A stretch of DNA of 64,000 nt from CADCVT01 sp036389155 (GTDB lineage: Bacteria; Actinomycetota; Thermoleophilia; Solirubrobacterales; Solirubrobacteraceae): the NCBI GenBank assembly GCA_036389155.1, contig DASVQN010000025.1, positions 17,389 to 81,388 on the forward strand, written 5' to 3'. A model generated the notes under the pieces. That model saw nothing but the letters and a program-made list of their open reading frames with translations, was not told the DNA's origin and searched no databases. The translations under genes and the position numbers were made by a program. Of the stretch, positions 17,701 through 25,597 are shown piece by piece (position 1 is the first letter of the stretch; every line of letters begins with the position of its first letter).

Positions 17701-19444
17701 GCTCCCCGCTGCGGTCGGCGGCCTCGCCGCTGCTGTCGTGGACGAGCGCCTCGGCGCGCCGCGCGCGCTCGGCGGCCTCGGCGAGGCGCCGCTCGGCGTC
17801 CTCCTTGGCGGCCTCGAGCTCGGCGTGGCGGCGCTCGGCGGCCTCCTGGGCGGCGCGCAGCTCCTCGACACGGGCGGCCTCCAGCTCGGCCTGGCGCTGC
17901 TCGGCGGCGCGCAGCGCCTCGACGCGCGCGGCCTCCAGCTCGGCGTGGCGTCGCTCGGCGGCCTCCTCGGCGGCGCGCAGCTCGGCGGCGCCGCGGGCGG
18001 CGGCCTCCTCGCGGGCGCGCTGCTCGCGCGCGTCGGCCTCGGCGCGGACGCGCCTCTCGCGCTCGTCGGCCTCGGCGATGGCCCGCTTCTCGCGCTCCTC
18101 GGCCTCCTTGCGCGCGCGGCGCTCGCCCTCCAGCAGGGCGGACGCCTCGGCGGCCTCGGCGCGCGCGGCGCTGGCGAGCTCGTGGGCCTCGCGCAGCTCG
18201 GCCTCGAGCTGGGCGATCCGCTCGCGCGCCTCCGCGAGACGGCCCTCGACGGCGGCCACCTGCTCGATGCGCTTGCGGACGTTCTCGGACGCCTCGACCG
18301 CCTCGCGCGCGGCCTTCTCGGCGGCTTCGCGGGCCTGGTCGGCGGCTCGGGCCTTCGCCTCGGCGACCGAGCGCGCCTCCGCGCTCGCCGCTGCGCGCGC
18401 CTCGGCCGCGCGGCGGGCCTGGTCGGCGTCGTCGCGCGCGGCGCGCGCGGAGGCCAGCTCGGCGGCGGTGCGGGCGGCCTCCTCGATCGCCTCGCGCAGC
18501 TCGTCGCGCGCGCGGCTGAGCTCCGCGTCGCGGCGCCGGAAGTCCTCGGCGGCCGCGTCGCGCGCACGGTTGAGGTCCTCGGTCAGCTCGGCGACGCGCT
18601 GCTGGGCGTGCTCGGCACGCGTCGCCAGCTCGTGGCTGCGCGCCTCCGCGTCCTGGAAGCGCTCGGTGGCCGCCTCGCGCTCGCGCTCGGCGGCCTCGAG
18701 CCGCTCGGCCAGCTCCAGCGCCCGCTGCTCGACCTCGGCGCCCGCGGCGGCCGCGTTCTCCAGCTCCGCGAGCCGCGCCTCGAGCCGCCGGACGCGCGAC
18801 GCCGCGCCGTCCAGCCGCCGCTCGGCGTCGGTGGCCCGTTGGCGCTCGCGCTCGAGCTCGGTAGCGCGCCCCGCGGCCTCGGCGGCGATCCGCTCGGCCT
18901 CCTCGACCGCGCTCGGCTGCGCGACCTCGGGCTCCTCCGCGGTCTCGGCCGCGTCGAGCTCGAGCTCGCGCTCCTCCGCGACCCCGGCGGCGTCCGCCTC
19001 GGCCTCGTCCGCGACTTCCGTCCCTGGCTCCTCCGCGACCGCGCCGGCCTCCGTCGCGACCCCTTCCACGACGTCCGCCGCGGCCGGGCCGGCTGCGTCG
19101 GCGAGGGTGGCCTCCGTCTCGTGCGGCTCCGGGTCGCGCAGCTTGTGCTCGCGCGGCGCCGGCAGGTCGAGCAGCCGGCCGTCCACCCGCAGCGCGAACG
19201 CCGGCCGGAAGCCGAGCGCGTCGACGGGCACGGCGAAGGGCAGCACGAACGCGCCGGAGCGCGCGTCGAAGCGGTCGGGCGCGGCCAGGGCCGTGAACTC
19301 GCGCGCCGCGCGGCCGTCGTCGACGACCAGCACCGGCTCCGCGCCGGCGGCCAGCTCCGGGTCGACGCGGCCGGCGAGCCGCACGAGAGCAGTGCCCGGC
19401 AGGGCGGGCACGCGCTCGAAGAACGCGATCGAGAGGGGCCGCAT
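14759..19444 (-). CDS. Giant coiled-coil protein with an N-terminal globular domain
   Basis: 1561 residues. About residues 1-105 form a beta-rich, non-coiled domain (SIAFFERVPALPG, VLPFAVPVDALGF). Residues 105-180 are an acidic Ala/Glu linker. From about 185 to the end the protein is almost unbroken heptad-type sequence rich in Ala, Glu, Arg and Leu, with nearly no Pro or Gly. Around residues 480-560 short units such as AAEERRHAELEAAR recur almost exactly. No ATPase (SMC/Rad50) head, signal peptide or membrane segment is visible, so it should be a cytoplasmic rod or scaffold. A continuous coil of this length would span roughly 200 nm. Low-complexity composition makes similarity to myosin or TolA meaningless. 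The function is unknown; polar scaffolding or cell-shape roles are possible by analogy only. Confidence 0.85.
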   Translation of the reverse strand: MRPLSIAFFERVPALPGTALVRLAGRVDPELAAGAEPVLVVDDGRAAREFTALAAPDRFDARSGAFVLPFAVPVDALGFRPAFALRVDGRLLDLPAPREHKLRDPEPHETEATLADAAGPAAADVVEGVATEAGAVAEEPGTEVADEAEADAAGVAEERELELDAAETAEEPEVAQPSAVEEAERIAAEAAGRATELERERQRATDAERRLDGAASRVRRLEARLAELENAAAAGAEVEQRALELAERLEAAEREREAATERFQDAEARSHELATRAEHAQQRVAELTEDLNRARDAAAEDFRRRDAELSRARDELREAIEEAARTAAELASARAARDDADQARRAAEARAAASAEARSVAEAKARAADQAREAAEKAAREAVEASENVRKRIEQVAAVEGRLAEARERIAQLEAELREAHELASAARAEAAEASALLEGERRARKEAEEREKRAIAEADERERRVRAEADAREQRAREEAAARGAAELRAAEEAAERRHAELEAARVEALRAAEQRQAELEAARVEELRAAQEAAERRHAELEAAKEDAERRLAEAAERARRAEALVHDSSGEAADRSGELEAARAQVEQLETRVATLENELAQAREAARAVQAERDEAAAERADVERQLAEASAALEMALAERDEVAAGRDEFAEEVAEARRRAEAASAAHDDVVGQLAELRRELEAAESQAGDREKALREEVEQAARRVEELRGRLEETRRSEAAATSRAQELERHVATLETRVLEAEARRGELAEEVSTLRTRLDEVARARAAAERSVAEAAGAREEAERELAALRQDLSNAQRALGEARASADAMSVELELRRDELQQARTATAEAEQQLAQARSRTEELEAERTLLETEADRRVEALEAEHAAQLERAAREREEQLAEAERLRTEQLAEAERARAEQQEAHERELASARARVEALEVQTAERGAELDAEREQELLEARRRVEEIESDIATRMHAIEAEASRRVEEIEAEAARRVEQLEAESAKRVEALVAERELLEAALEEARTEQEEAVAEARRAAEQLGARHEQELAAAEHAAGEIEAEAARRLAALEEEARKWTDEVQAEARLQTEAMRAEARARAEDLIAERDRATAEAFEIAAERDRLDEERSEALLRLTALEGELATAQEELEALRAGNIELTDARARVDALTTDLDGAREKLLALERERDVLKERAAAAERERDHALQQLDAAQRQAGALERELGAADERVGALEREVEAGRERAESLGRDLEAAQQRVGRLESERSAGRRGAEELERELDAARMLLEELESDRLAGRDEAGTLADELDEARNRLNELQRERDIGRQRASELERELQVARERLGALQRERTAGEDQHAALLRALEAARDRVSALAEERDSANERLAELAEERDGISERLAALAEARDRGDDEASRLLTELTEAQVRSETLQRERDEAFAEIEELRVADQQRRELEVRAAELHEQVETLQAAASNGGDGRAEELEERLREVTRIVAQGVQHAADLEGRVVRLRGALQERLADGRLDDDEAIVIERVRERTVRGMAEADEVARRAAALRQRLLDRTVSHR

Positions 19445-19505
19445 GGCCCATCAGGCTACGCGACGCCCCACCGGAATCCAATCCGCTACGCGTCCAGACG
19501 CAGCC

Positions 19506-19550
19506 GCCGTCCTGCCTGACCGTCGCTATCCGACGGCAGGGCAGGACGGC
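19506..19550. repeat. Long imperfect inverted repeat (hairpin) between minus-strand genes
   Basis: The arms 19506-19525 and 19531-19550 match at 17 of 20 positions (11 bp, a 3-nt mismatch bubble, 6 bp) around the loop CTATC. It sits 14 bp beyond the stop of the short GNAT-like gene and upstream of the coiled-coil gene, so on the minus strand it is where a terminator or attenuator would be. There is no T-run after it. Confidence 0.6.
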
Positions 19551-19564
19551 TGGGGCGGATCGCG

Positions 19565-19864
19565 CTACGCCGCGAGGCGCAGGCGGCCGAAGCCGCGCGC
19601 CTGGCGCCGGTCCTCGCGCGGCGCGGTGGCGCGGGCGTGGACGCGGAGCAGGTCGGCGAGATCCTCGGTGCGGGCGAACGGGTCGCCGATGACGACGTCC
19701 TCGCGGACGCTCAGCGCCGCGCGGGGCTGGCCGTCGACCTCGGCGAGCAGCACCGGGCCGAAGGGCACCGGAGCGCTGTCGAGAGCGGCCAGTCGGGCGA
19801 GGGCGGGGCCGTCGCCGTGGGTGGCCGCCCGGATGCTGATGGTGGGGGTGGTGAAGTGGGTCAT
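19565..19864 (-). CDS. Short GNAT-like protein (truncated acetyltransferase fold)
   Basis: This 99-residue protein begins IRAATHGDGPALARLAALDS, the usual strand-helix opening of GNAT acetyltransferases. A GPVLLAEVDGQPRAALSV hairpin follows. It then ends in a basic tail without the acetyl-CoA-binding V/RxxGxG/A loop. It is therefore half a GNAT domain: either a degenerate gene or one of the short GNAT-like proteins seen in this group of bacteria. It starts with ATG 19864 and diverges from the LysR-type regulator at 19970, which makes it a plausible target of that regulator. Catalytic activity is doubtful. Confidence 0.55.
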   Translation of the reverse strand: MTHFTTPTISIRAATHGDGPALARLAALDSAPVPFGPVLLAEVDGQPRAALSVREDVVIGDPFARTEDLADLLRVHARATAPREDRRQARGFGRLRLAA

Positions 19865-19934
19865 GGGGCGGTCCTTCGGGTCTGTGTGTGGTTCCTCGTA
19901 TTCAGAGTGTCGGACGGTCGGGCCATAACTTCAA

Positions 19935-19963
19935 GTGACATTCAATCATCCACGCGATAAGAT
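19935..19963 (+). promoter_or_regulatory. Sigma70-type promoter of the LysR gene, leaderless
   Basis: GTGACA (19935-19940), a 17-base spacer and TAAGAT (19958-19963) fit a housekeeping promoter. The ATG follows only six bases after the -10, so the mRNA would be leaderless. The -35 lies between two TTCAA repeats (19930-19934, 19941-19945), a possible binding site for the regulator acting on both divergent genes. Confidence 0.65.
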
Positions 19964-19969
19964 GACCTA

Positions 19970-20905
19970 ATGCTCGACGTCAAGCGTCTACGCGTCCTCC
20001 GGGAGGTCGCGGCGAAGGGCTCCTTCTCCGCCGCCGCCGAGTCGCTCGCCTACACCCAGTCCGCCGTGAGCCAGCAGATCGCCGCCCTCGAGCGGGAAGC
20101 CGGCACCCGCCTGGTCGACCGCTCCGCCCGCGGCGTGCGGCTCACCGACGCCGGCCGCGCCCTCGTGCGCCACGCCGACGTGATCCTCGCCCGGCTGGCC
20201 GAGGCCGAGGCCGAGCTCGAGGCCATCGCCGGCCTGCGCGGGGGCCGGGTTCGCCTGGTGTCGTTCGCCAGCGCCGGGGCGACGATGATGCCGCGCGCGA
20301 TCGCGCTGTTCCGCGAGCGCTACCCCGCGGTCGAGCTGACGCTCGAGCCCGCCGAGCAGGACGAGGCGCTCGCCAAGCTGCGCGCGGGCGAGGCCGACAT
20401 CGCGCTCACCATCGACGCGGAGTTCTGCGCGATCGCCGACGACGGCCTGGAGCTGCGCCACCTCATCGACGACCCGATGTACGCGGTCCTCCCGCGCGAC
20501 CACCCGCTCGCCGCCAAGCCGCGCATCCGGCTGGAGGAGCTGCGCGACGAGGCGTGGCTGGGCGGTTCGCAGACCGGCTGCCCGGACACGATGATCCTCG
20601 TGCGCGCGTGCAACGCCGCCGGGTTCGAGCCCCGGATCGCCTTCCACTCCGACGACTACCTCGCCATCCAGGGGTTCGTCGCGGCGGGCGTCGGCGTGTC
20701 GCTGATCCCCGACCTCGCGCTGCTCGCGGTGCGCGACGACGTCGCTATCCGGGCGCTGAAGTCGCAGCCGCCGGTGCGCCGCATCCAGGCCGCGACGCTG
20801 CGCGACGGCTACCGCTCGCCCGCCATCGCGGCGATGCTCGACACGCTGGAGGAGGTCGGCCAGGAGTTCGAGGGCCAGCGGCGGGAGCTTGCGCTCGCCT
20901 CGTAG
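19970..20905 (+). CDS. LysR-family transcriptional regulator
   Basis: 311 residues. The N-terminal winged helix-turn-helix is clear (GSFSAAAESLAYTQSAVSQQ, about residues 17-36), followed by LEREAGTRLVDRSARGVRLT and the linker helix. The remaining 200 residues form the periplasmic-binding-protein-like effector domain, with LRAGEADIALTI and FVAAGVGVSLIPDLAL. LysR proteins usually autoregulate and control a divergent neighbour, here the short GNAT-like gene at 19864. Its effector is unknown. The end overlaps the next gene by 17 bp, so the membrane protein at 20889 is probably co-transcribed. Confidence 0.92.
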   Translation: MLDVKRLRVLREVAAKGSFSAAAESLAYTQSAVSQQIAALEREAGTRLVDRSARGVRLTDAGRALVRHADVILARLAEAEAELEAIAGLRGGRVRLVSFASAGATMMPRAIALFRERYPAVELTLEPAEQDEALAKLRAGEADIALTIDAEFCAIADDGLELRHLIDDPMYAVLPRDHPLAAKPRIRLEELRDEAWLGGSQTGCPDTMILVRACNAAGFEPRIAFHSDDYLAIQGFVAAGVGVSLIPDLALLAVRDDVAIRALKSQPPVRRIQAATLRDGYRSPAIAAMLDTLEEVGQEFEGQRRELALAS

Positions 20906-21944
20906 CGCAGGCCGCGCGGCGCTGCTCGTCGGCGCGGCCGGCGCGCTCCTGCTCGTGCTGCTCGACGCGCTGGTGCGCGACGAGCCGCGCCCCGAGGACG
21001 ACGACCTCATCTACGAGCGGATGGCGGACGACCCGTCCGCCCCGCACACCTACGTCTTCGCGTTCCGCGTCGCCGTCCCGTGGCTGGTACACGTCCTGCC
21101 GTTCTCGCACGACGTCTCGTTCGCGGCGCTGGCGTGGATCTTCAGCGGCGCGGCCGGAGCGGTCCTGTTCCTGCTGCTCGATCGCCTCGAGGCGAGCCGC
21201 ACCGTCTCGATCCCGCTCGCGATCGCGCTCGTCGTCTCCCCGCCGCTGCTCGTCGCCTCGCTGCGCCAGGGCCGCAACCCCGACCCGCTCACCGTCCTCG
21301 TCATGGTCACGGGCGCGCTGTTCATCGTCGAGCGCAGACCGGTGCCCCTCGGGATCACGATGCTCGTCGGCGCGTTCAACCGCGAGAGCGCGCTCTTCCT
21401 CGCCCCGCTGGCCTACGCCGTGTGGGCGGACGACGTCCTCGACCCGCGCGCGCTGAGGACCGTCGCGCTCGCCGCCGCTCCCGCCGTCGTCGCCTTTGTC
21501 ACGCTGCGGCTCGCGATCCCGACGGTGGGGAGGCAGCAGATCCCCGGCTACGGAGGCTCGCTGCTCGGCGGCCGCGCCGACGTCGTCGACGAGGCGCTGG
21601 AGGAGCCGTTCACGCAGCTGCGCCGGCTGTTCGCCGTCTACGGGCCCCTGTGGCTCGTCGCCCCGTTCGCGCTCGCCGGCATGCGCTTCGCGCGCCGCGG
21701 CACCGTCCTGGTCGCCCTGTGCGCGCTGGCCTGCACGTTCGCGCTCGACTGGGGCCGGATCCTCTTCATCGCCGCGCCCGTCGTCTACACGGCGTCCGCC
21801 TGGGTGCTGGATCGCCGCCCCGCCTGGCGGGCGCCGGTGTTCGCCCTCCTCGCCGCGCTGGTCGTCGGCTACGCGATCTACATGCAGGCCGACGGGGTGC
21901 AGAACCTGATCGACGCCGGGCCGCCGCCCTACCCGGTGCGGTAG
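20889..21944 (+). CDS. Polytopic membrane protein, possibly GT-C-like
   Basis: 351 residues from a TTG at 20889 that overlaps the LysR gene; a start further in is possible because the ribosome site is poorly spaced. About eight hydrophobic segments are visible. After the first one comes an acidic loop, PEDDDLIYERMA. Acidic residues at this place are typical of GT-C glycosyltransferases, but the motif is not decisive. A later FNRESALFLAPLAYA segment is also reminiscent of that group. I would call it an uncharacterised membrane protein. It converges on the sulfotransferase gene and overlaps it by 16 bp (21929-21944). Confidence 0.65.
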   Translation: MRSPRSAGRAALLVGAAGALLLVLLDALVRDEPRPEDDDLIYERMADDPSAPHTYVFAFRVAVPWLVHVLPFSHDVSFAALAWIFSGAAGAVLFLLLDRLEASRTVSIPLAIALVVSPPLLVASLRQGRNPDPLTVLVMVTGALFIVERRPVPLGITMLVGAFNRESALFLAPLAYAVWADDVLDPRALRTVALAAAPAVVAFVTLRLAIPTVGRQQIPGYGGSLLGGRADVVDEALEEPFTQLRRLFAVYGPLWLVAPFALAGMRFARRGTVLVALCALACTFALDWGRILFIAAPVVYTASAWVLDRRPAWRAPVFALLAALVVGYAIYMQADGVQNLIDAGPPPYPVR

Positions 21945-22807
21945 CCGTACGCGCGCACGGCGTCGCCGAGGACCTCGTCCAGCGCCTCCCGCTCCTCGCC
22001 GCTCATGCGGTCGCGCCAGCTGCCGGGCGCCGCCGCGCGCACGAACTTCCCGCTGCCGCGCTGGCCCGCCGGCACCTTCTCGTACGCGTGTGCCTCGACG
22101 ACCTGCTCGATCCGCCCGGCCGGCACGCGCAGCCCGATCGTCTCGAGCACCCGGCCCAGCTCGCGAGCCGGGTTCGCCAGCAGCTCCTCGTAGCGGACGA
22201 GGACGCGGCGGTCGGGCGCGTGGGCGTCGTAGGCGCGCTGCGTGGCCTCCGTCCGGTAGCGCCAGACCGTCGCCTGCCAGCGGATGAACGCGACCCGCCC
22301 TTGCGGCGCGACCGGGAAGCCGCCGTCCTCGGTGATCCACCCGCCGTCCTGATAGGCGTCGAGCCACGAGTCGACGACGTCGCGCCCGTCGCGCAGCAGG
22401 AAGACGAGCCGCGACCGCGGCAGCAGGGACATGATCCAGTCCGCGACCTGCGAGCCGCCGGGCTCCTTGACCACGAGACGACGGCCGCCGTCGCGCTGCA
22501 GCGCCAGGCGGTCCAGGACGAAGTCGCGCAGCAGCGGCTCCCACCCGGCGCGGTGCTCGTCGCTGAAGAAGTAGTCGGGGTTGCCGGCCTTGACGGCGGC
22601 GAACGTCGAGAGCGGGGGAGGGTCGTCGCACGTCGCCCACGCGAGGGGGATCGGGCGCCAGACGCCGAGGTGGTGCCCGATGCCGGTCTCGTCGAGCCCG
22701 GTCAGCTCGTCGTCGAACTCCCGGAGCATGCGCAGCAGCCACGTGCTGCCGCTCCGCGACGAGCCGAAGATCCAGGTCACGTCCGCTTCGTCGGGCCTCT
22801 CGGCCAT
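21929..22807 (-). CDS. PAPS-dependent sulfotransferase
   Basis: 292 residues from ATG 22807; a TTG at 22843 would add 12 residues but would leave only 5 bp to the divergent gene, so I prefer the ATG. GSSRSGSTWLLRML near residue 16 is the 5'-phosphosulfate loop and FLLRDGRDVVDSWL the 3'-phosphate-binding helix of the sulfotransferase family. The rest (LANPARELGRVLETIG) fits the usual C-terminal helices. It should move sulfate from PAPS onto a hydroxyl group of a carbohydrate, lipid or small molecule. The acceptor is unknown; the polysaccharide locus lies 8 kb away on the left. Confidence 0.85.
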   Translation of the reverse strand: MAERPDEADVTWIFGSSRSGSTWLLRMLREFDDELTGLDETGIGHHLGVWRPIPLAWATCDDPPPLSTFAAVKAGNPDYFFSDEHRAGWEPLLRDFVLDRLALQRDGGRRLVVKEPGGSQVADWIMSLLPRSRLVFLLRDGRDVVDSWLDAYQDGGWITEDGGFPVAPQGRVAFIRWQATVWRYRTEATQRAYDAHAPDRRVLVRYEELLANPARELGRVLETIGLRVPAGRIEQVVEAHAYEKVPAGQRGSGKFVRAAAPGSWRDRMSGEEREALDEVLGDAVRAYGYRTG

Positions 22808-22848
22808 CTCAGCCGCCAGATTGTCCAGTTTTCGTCGTTCCAACCACC

Positions 22849-24594
22849 ATGCGCCTCTTCCTCCTGCTCGGCACGGTCCTGCTCGCCCTCGCGTTCGCGG
22901 CCGCGCCGGCGTCCGCGAAGACGGTGTTCGAGACGTACCGGGTGCCGACGGTGGACGGCGCGGAGATCGCCGTCGAGGTGATGCGCGACGACAACTTCCG
23001 CCATCAGCCGGTCCTCCTCACGTACTCGCCGTACAACACGCTGAGCGAGACGAACGAGGGCAACCTCGCCAACGACGAGCTGGGGCAGCGGTACGTCCCG
23101 CGCGGGTACGCGCGCGCGGTGGCCGACGTGCTCGGGACGCGGAACTCCTCGGGCTGCTGGGACTACGGCGGCAAGAAGGAGACGCAGTCGGGCGTCGACC
23201 TCGTGAAGTTCCTGGCGCACCGCAAGTGGGCGAGCGGCCGGGTCGGGATGATCGGCGGCTCGTACGACGGGACGACGGCGAACATGGTCGCCTCGCAGGG
23301 CAAGCGGGTGCCCGAGCTGACGGCGATCGTCCCCATCGCGGCGATCTCGCGCTGGTACGGCTACGCGTACGGCAACGGCGTGCGGTACTTCCTGAACTCC
23401 GAGGAGCCGACCGACGAGGGCGTCGACACGCCGCTCGGCTTCGACTTCGGCCTCGTGCGCACGCCGCCGACCGACGCCGACGACCCGAAGGCGGGGGAGA
23501 AGCTCGCCTCGCGCGTCAACCCGTGCGAGTCGCTGCTGCACACGCAGAAGGGCTACGACCAGTCACCCGACTACGACGACTTCTGGCTCGAGCGCGACTA
23601 CCGCCGGCGCGCGTCGCGCTTCCGCGCCGCGACGCTCGTCGCGCACGGGTGGCAGGACTACAACGTCAAGCAGGAGGAGGGCGTCGAGCTCTTCCAGGCG
23701 ATCCCGGTGGCGCGGCGGCGCGGGCCGACCGGCAGGACCTCCGGCGACGGCGTGCCGCTCAAGCGCATGTACCTGACGCAGGGCTCGCACGGCGCGCCGA
23801 GCGGCGACCGCTGGTACGCGGTGCTCGACGCGTTCCTCGGGCAGTACCTCGCCGGCAGGCGGACCGACATCGAGAGCACGCCGCTGGTCATCACCGACGG
23901 GCGCACGGTCACCGACGACGGCTCGTACGAGGAGACCGGCTACCGGGGCGAGGACGTCTACCCGGGCCCGAACCACCTGCGCTTCTGGCTGCGCCGCTCG
24001 TTCGACCAGGACGTCCCGGGCGTGACGCTGCCCGCGCCGTCGACGGGCGAGACCGGCGTGCTCGACGCCACGCCGAACCGGTCGGCCACGAACAACGTCT
24101 TCACGTGGTTCGGCGCGCCGACGTCGGAGGAGCTCGGGAACCGCGACCCGCTCAACGAGGCCGGGCACGGCTACTACTCGCTGTTCTTCGGGACCGCGCC
24201 GCTGAAGCAGCCGGTGCGCGTGCTCGGCGCGCCGGTGCTGGACGCGCGCGTGCGGACGCCCGCGGGCGCGCATCTGACGCCGGTGCTCGTCGACGTCGCG
24301 CCCGACGGGACGATGACGACCATCGACCGCGGGTTCCTGAACGTCGACTACCGCAACGGCCTGTCGCGCGCCCAGCCGAAGGACGGCGAGTGGGCGCGGG
24401 CGAACGTGCGGTTCCTCCCGCAGGACGTGACGATCGCGGCGGGGCACCGGATCGGCCTGCTGGTGCAGTCGGCCAACACGGTCTGGGCGATCCCGGGCGC
24501 GCTCGGCGAGAACAACATCGCGACCGGCCCGGTGCCGGGCGTGTTCCCGTCGGGCTCGTCGCTGACGCTGCCGACCACGACCCCCGGCCGCTAG
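22849..24594 (+). CDS. Secreted CocE/NonD-family (S15-type) hydrolase
   Basis: 581 residues. An N-terminal signal peptide (about residues 1-23, ending ASA before KTVF) exports the protein. The alpha/beta-hydrolase domain has the nucleophile Ser in GMIGGSYDGTT near residue 142, the Asp in AHGWQDYNVK and the His in TQGSHGAP. The C-terminal 200 residues form the jelly-roll domain of X-Pro dipeptidyl-peptidase/cocaine-esterase-type enzymes. It should cleave an ester or an N-terminal peptide bond outside the membrane; the substrate cannot be told. The start is the ATG right before the signal peptide. Its stop overlaps the convergent GNAT gene by 4 bp. Confidence 0.88.
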   Translation: MRLFLLLGTVLLALAFAAAPASAKTVFETYRVPTVDGAEIAVEVMRDDNFRHQPVLLTYSPYNTLSETNEGNLANDELGQRYVPRGYARAVADVLGTRNSSGCWDYGGKKETQSGVDLVKFLAHRKWASGRVGMIGGSYDGTTANMVASQGKRVPELTAIVPIAAISRWYGYAYGNGVRYFLNSEEPTDEGVDTPLGFDFGLVRTPPTDADDPKAGEKLASRVNPCESLLHTQKGYDQSPDYDDFWLERDYRRRASRFRAATLVAHGWQDYNVKQEEGVELFQAIPVARRRGPTGRTSGDGVPLKRMYLTQGSHGAPSGDRWYAVLDAFLGQYLAGRRTDIESTPLVITDGRTVTDDGSYEETGYRGEDVYPGPNHLRFWLRRSFDQDVPGVTLPAPSTGETGVLDATPNRSATNNVFTWFGAPTSEELGNRDPLNEAGHGYYSLFFGTAPLKQPVRVLGAPVLDARVRTPAGAHLTPVLVDVAPDGTMTTIDRGFLNVDYRNGLSRAQPKDGEWARANVRFLPQDVTIAAGHRIGLLVQSANTVWAIPGALGENNIATGPVPGVFPSGSSLTLPTTTPGR

Positions 24595-25268
24595 CCGCGC
24601 TCGAGTGTCCTCAGGAAGCGCCCGTCCTCCTCGGCCTCGACGCGGATGCGCCGGACGCCGAGGCGGCCCTGGATGCGCATCACGCCGATCTCGCGGAAGC
24701 CGGCCTTCTCGACCGCGCGGCGCGAGGGCTGGTTGCGGACGTCGACCTTCGTGATCATCGCGCGGAAGCCGTCGCCCTGGAGCGTGTCGGCGATCTTGGT
24801 CCACGCGCCCGGGGCGACGCCGCGCCCGCGGACGTGGGGCGAGGAGTAGGAGTCCTCGAGCAGGGCGATGTCGGGCGGGAGGGCGAGGTTGCCCTTGGCG
24901 CCCCAGATCGGCGCGGCGGTCGCGAAGGTCCAGCAGCAGAAGGCGGCCCGGTCGCCGTCGACGACGACCCACAGCTGCGCGCCCTGGGTCGCGCGGCTCG
25001 CGATCAGCTCGGGCGTCGGCTTGTTGACGGCGGGGTCCGTCGGGAGGTCCTCGAACAGCACCGCGTCGTCCTGCGAGCCCTTGCGCAGGAGGAACTCGGG
25101 GTCGAGCTCGCGGCGCGGGCGGCCGTGGTCGTCGAGGCGCAGGTGGTACCAGATCTGGCTCGTGTCGACGCGGCGCAGCGGGGAGGTGACGTGCGCCGCG
25201 GAGCGGCGGGCGGTGTCGCGAACGCCGTGCCGGCGGACGGACTGGGCTAGGCGGGCGGGGGCGGACAT
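24591..25268 (-). CDS. GNAT-family N-acetyltransferase
   Basis: 225 residues from ATG 25268. The open frame continues upstream through the tRNA gene, which rules out an earlier start. The C-terminal half is a standard GNAT domain: VVDGDRAAFCCWTFAT, the acetyl-CoA loop region SPHVRGRGVAPGAW, then DVRNQPSRRAVEKAGFREIG. The first 90 residues are basic and have no recognised domain. It transfers an acetyl group from acetyl-CoA to an unidentified amine. It lies just downstream of the tRNA-Leu terminator and is transcribed in the same direction. Confidence 0.82.
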   Translation of the reverse strand: MSAPARLAQSVRRHGVRDTARRSAAHVTSPLRRVDTSQIWYHLRLDDHGRPRRELDPEFLLRKGSQDDAVLFEDLPTDPAVNKPTPELIASRATQGAQLWVVVDGDRAAFCCWTFATAAPIWGAKGNLALPPDIALLEDSYSSPHVRGRGVAPGAWTKIADTLQGDGFRAMITKVDVRNQPSRRAVEKAGFREIGVMRIQGRLGVRRIRVEAEEDGRFLRTLERG

Positions 25269-25355
25269 GAGGTCAGTGTTGCCCGCGGGGAGGACGGCAT
25301 TGTGCGCATACGGACATACGTTGGTGGTCGGCGCTCCGCGTACCGGCTTGAGGAC

Positions 25356-25381
25356 AGAAAAGACCCCGCCGGAGCAGGGCC
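25356..25381 (-). terminator. Rho-independent terminator of the tRNA-Leu gene
   Basis: Read on the minus strand, GGCCCTGC (25381-25374), the tetraloop TCCG and GCGGGGTC (25369-25362) form an 8-bp stem with two G-U pairs, followed by TTTTCT. It begins nine bases after the 3' end of the tRNA. Confidence 0.8.
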
Positions 25382-25389
25382 TTCTCGCA

Positions 25390-25474
<85 letters not shown>

Positions 25475-25519
25475 TCGCTGGCGGGGGAACTGTAGCGCGG
25501 TGCCTGTGGCGCCTCCGCC

Positions 25520-25564
25520 TTGCATCCGTCCACCGCTCTCGCTAGCTTTGCGAACACATGTTCG
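25520..25564 (+). promoter_or_regulatory. lexA promoter with overlapping LexA (SOS) box
   Basis: TTGCAT (25520-25525), 17 bases and TAGCTT (25543-25548) make a good sigma70-type promoter. The perfect palindrome CGAACACATGTTCG (25551-25564) follows two bases later and covers the predicted start of transcription. It matches the Gram-positive LexA consensus CGAAC-N4-GTTCG, so lexA should repress itself. Confidence 0.9.
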
Positions 25565-25597
25565 GTCTGCTCATCCATGCGATCTGAGGAGCACTTC

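Noticed and set aside
17700..18100. CRISPR-like short repeats
   Set aside because: The repeated GCCTCGGC-type words follow the codon and heptad pattern of the coiled-coil gene, without unique spacers of equal length.
14703..19928. Long plus-strand frames opposite the coiled-coil gene, rich in Ser/Arg or Leu/Gly
   Set aside because: Artefacts of the repetitive GC-rich heptad coding; only the minus-strand frame gives a start, a globular head and a stop that make sense.
21929..22843. TTG 22843 as the sulfotransferase start
   Set aside because: It would leave 5 bp to the divergent hydrolase gene; ATG 22807 keeps the whole PAPS domain and leaves room for promoters.
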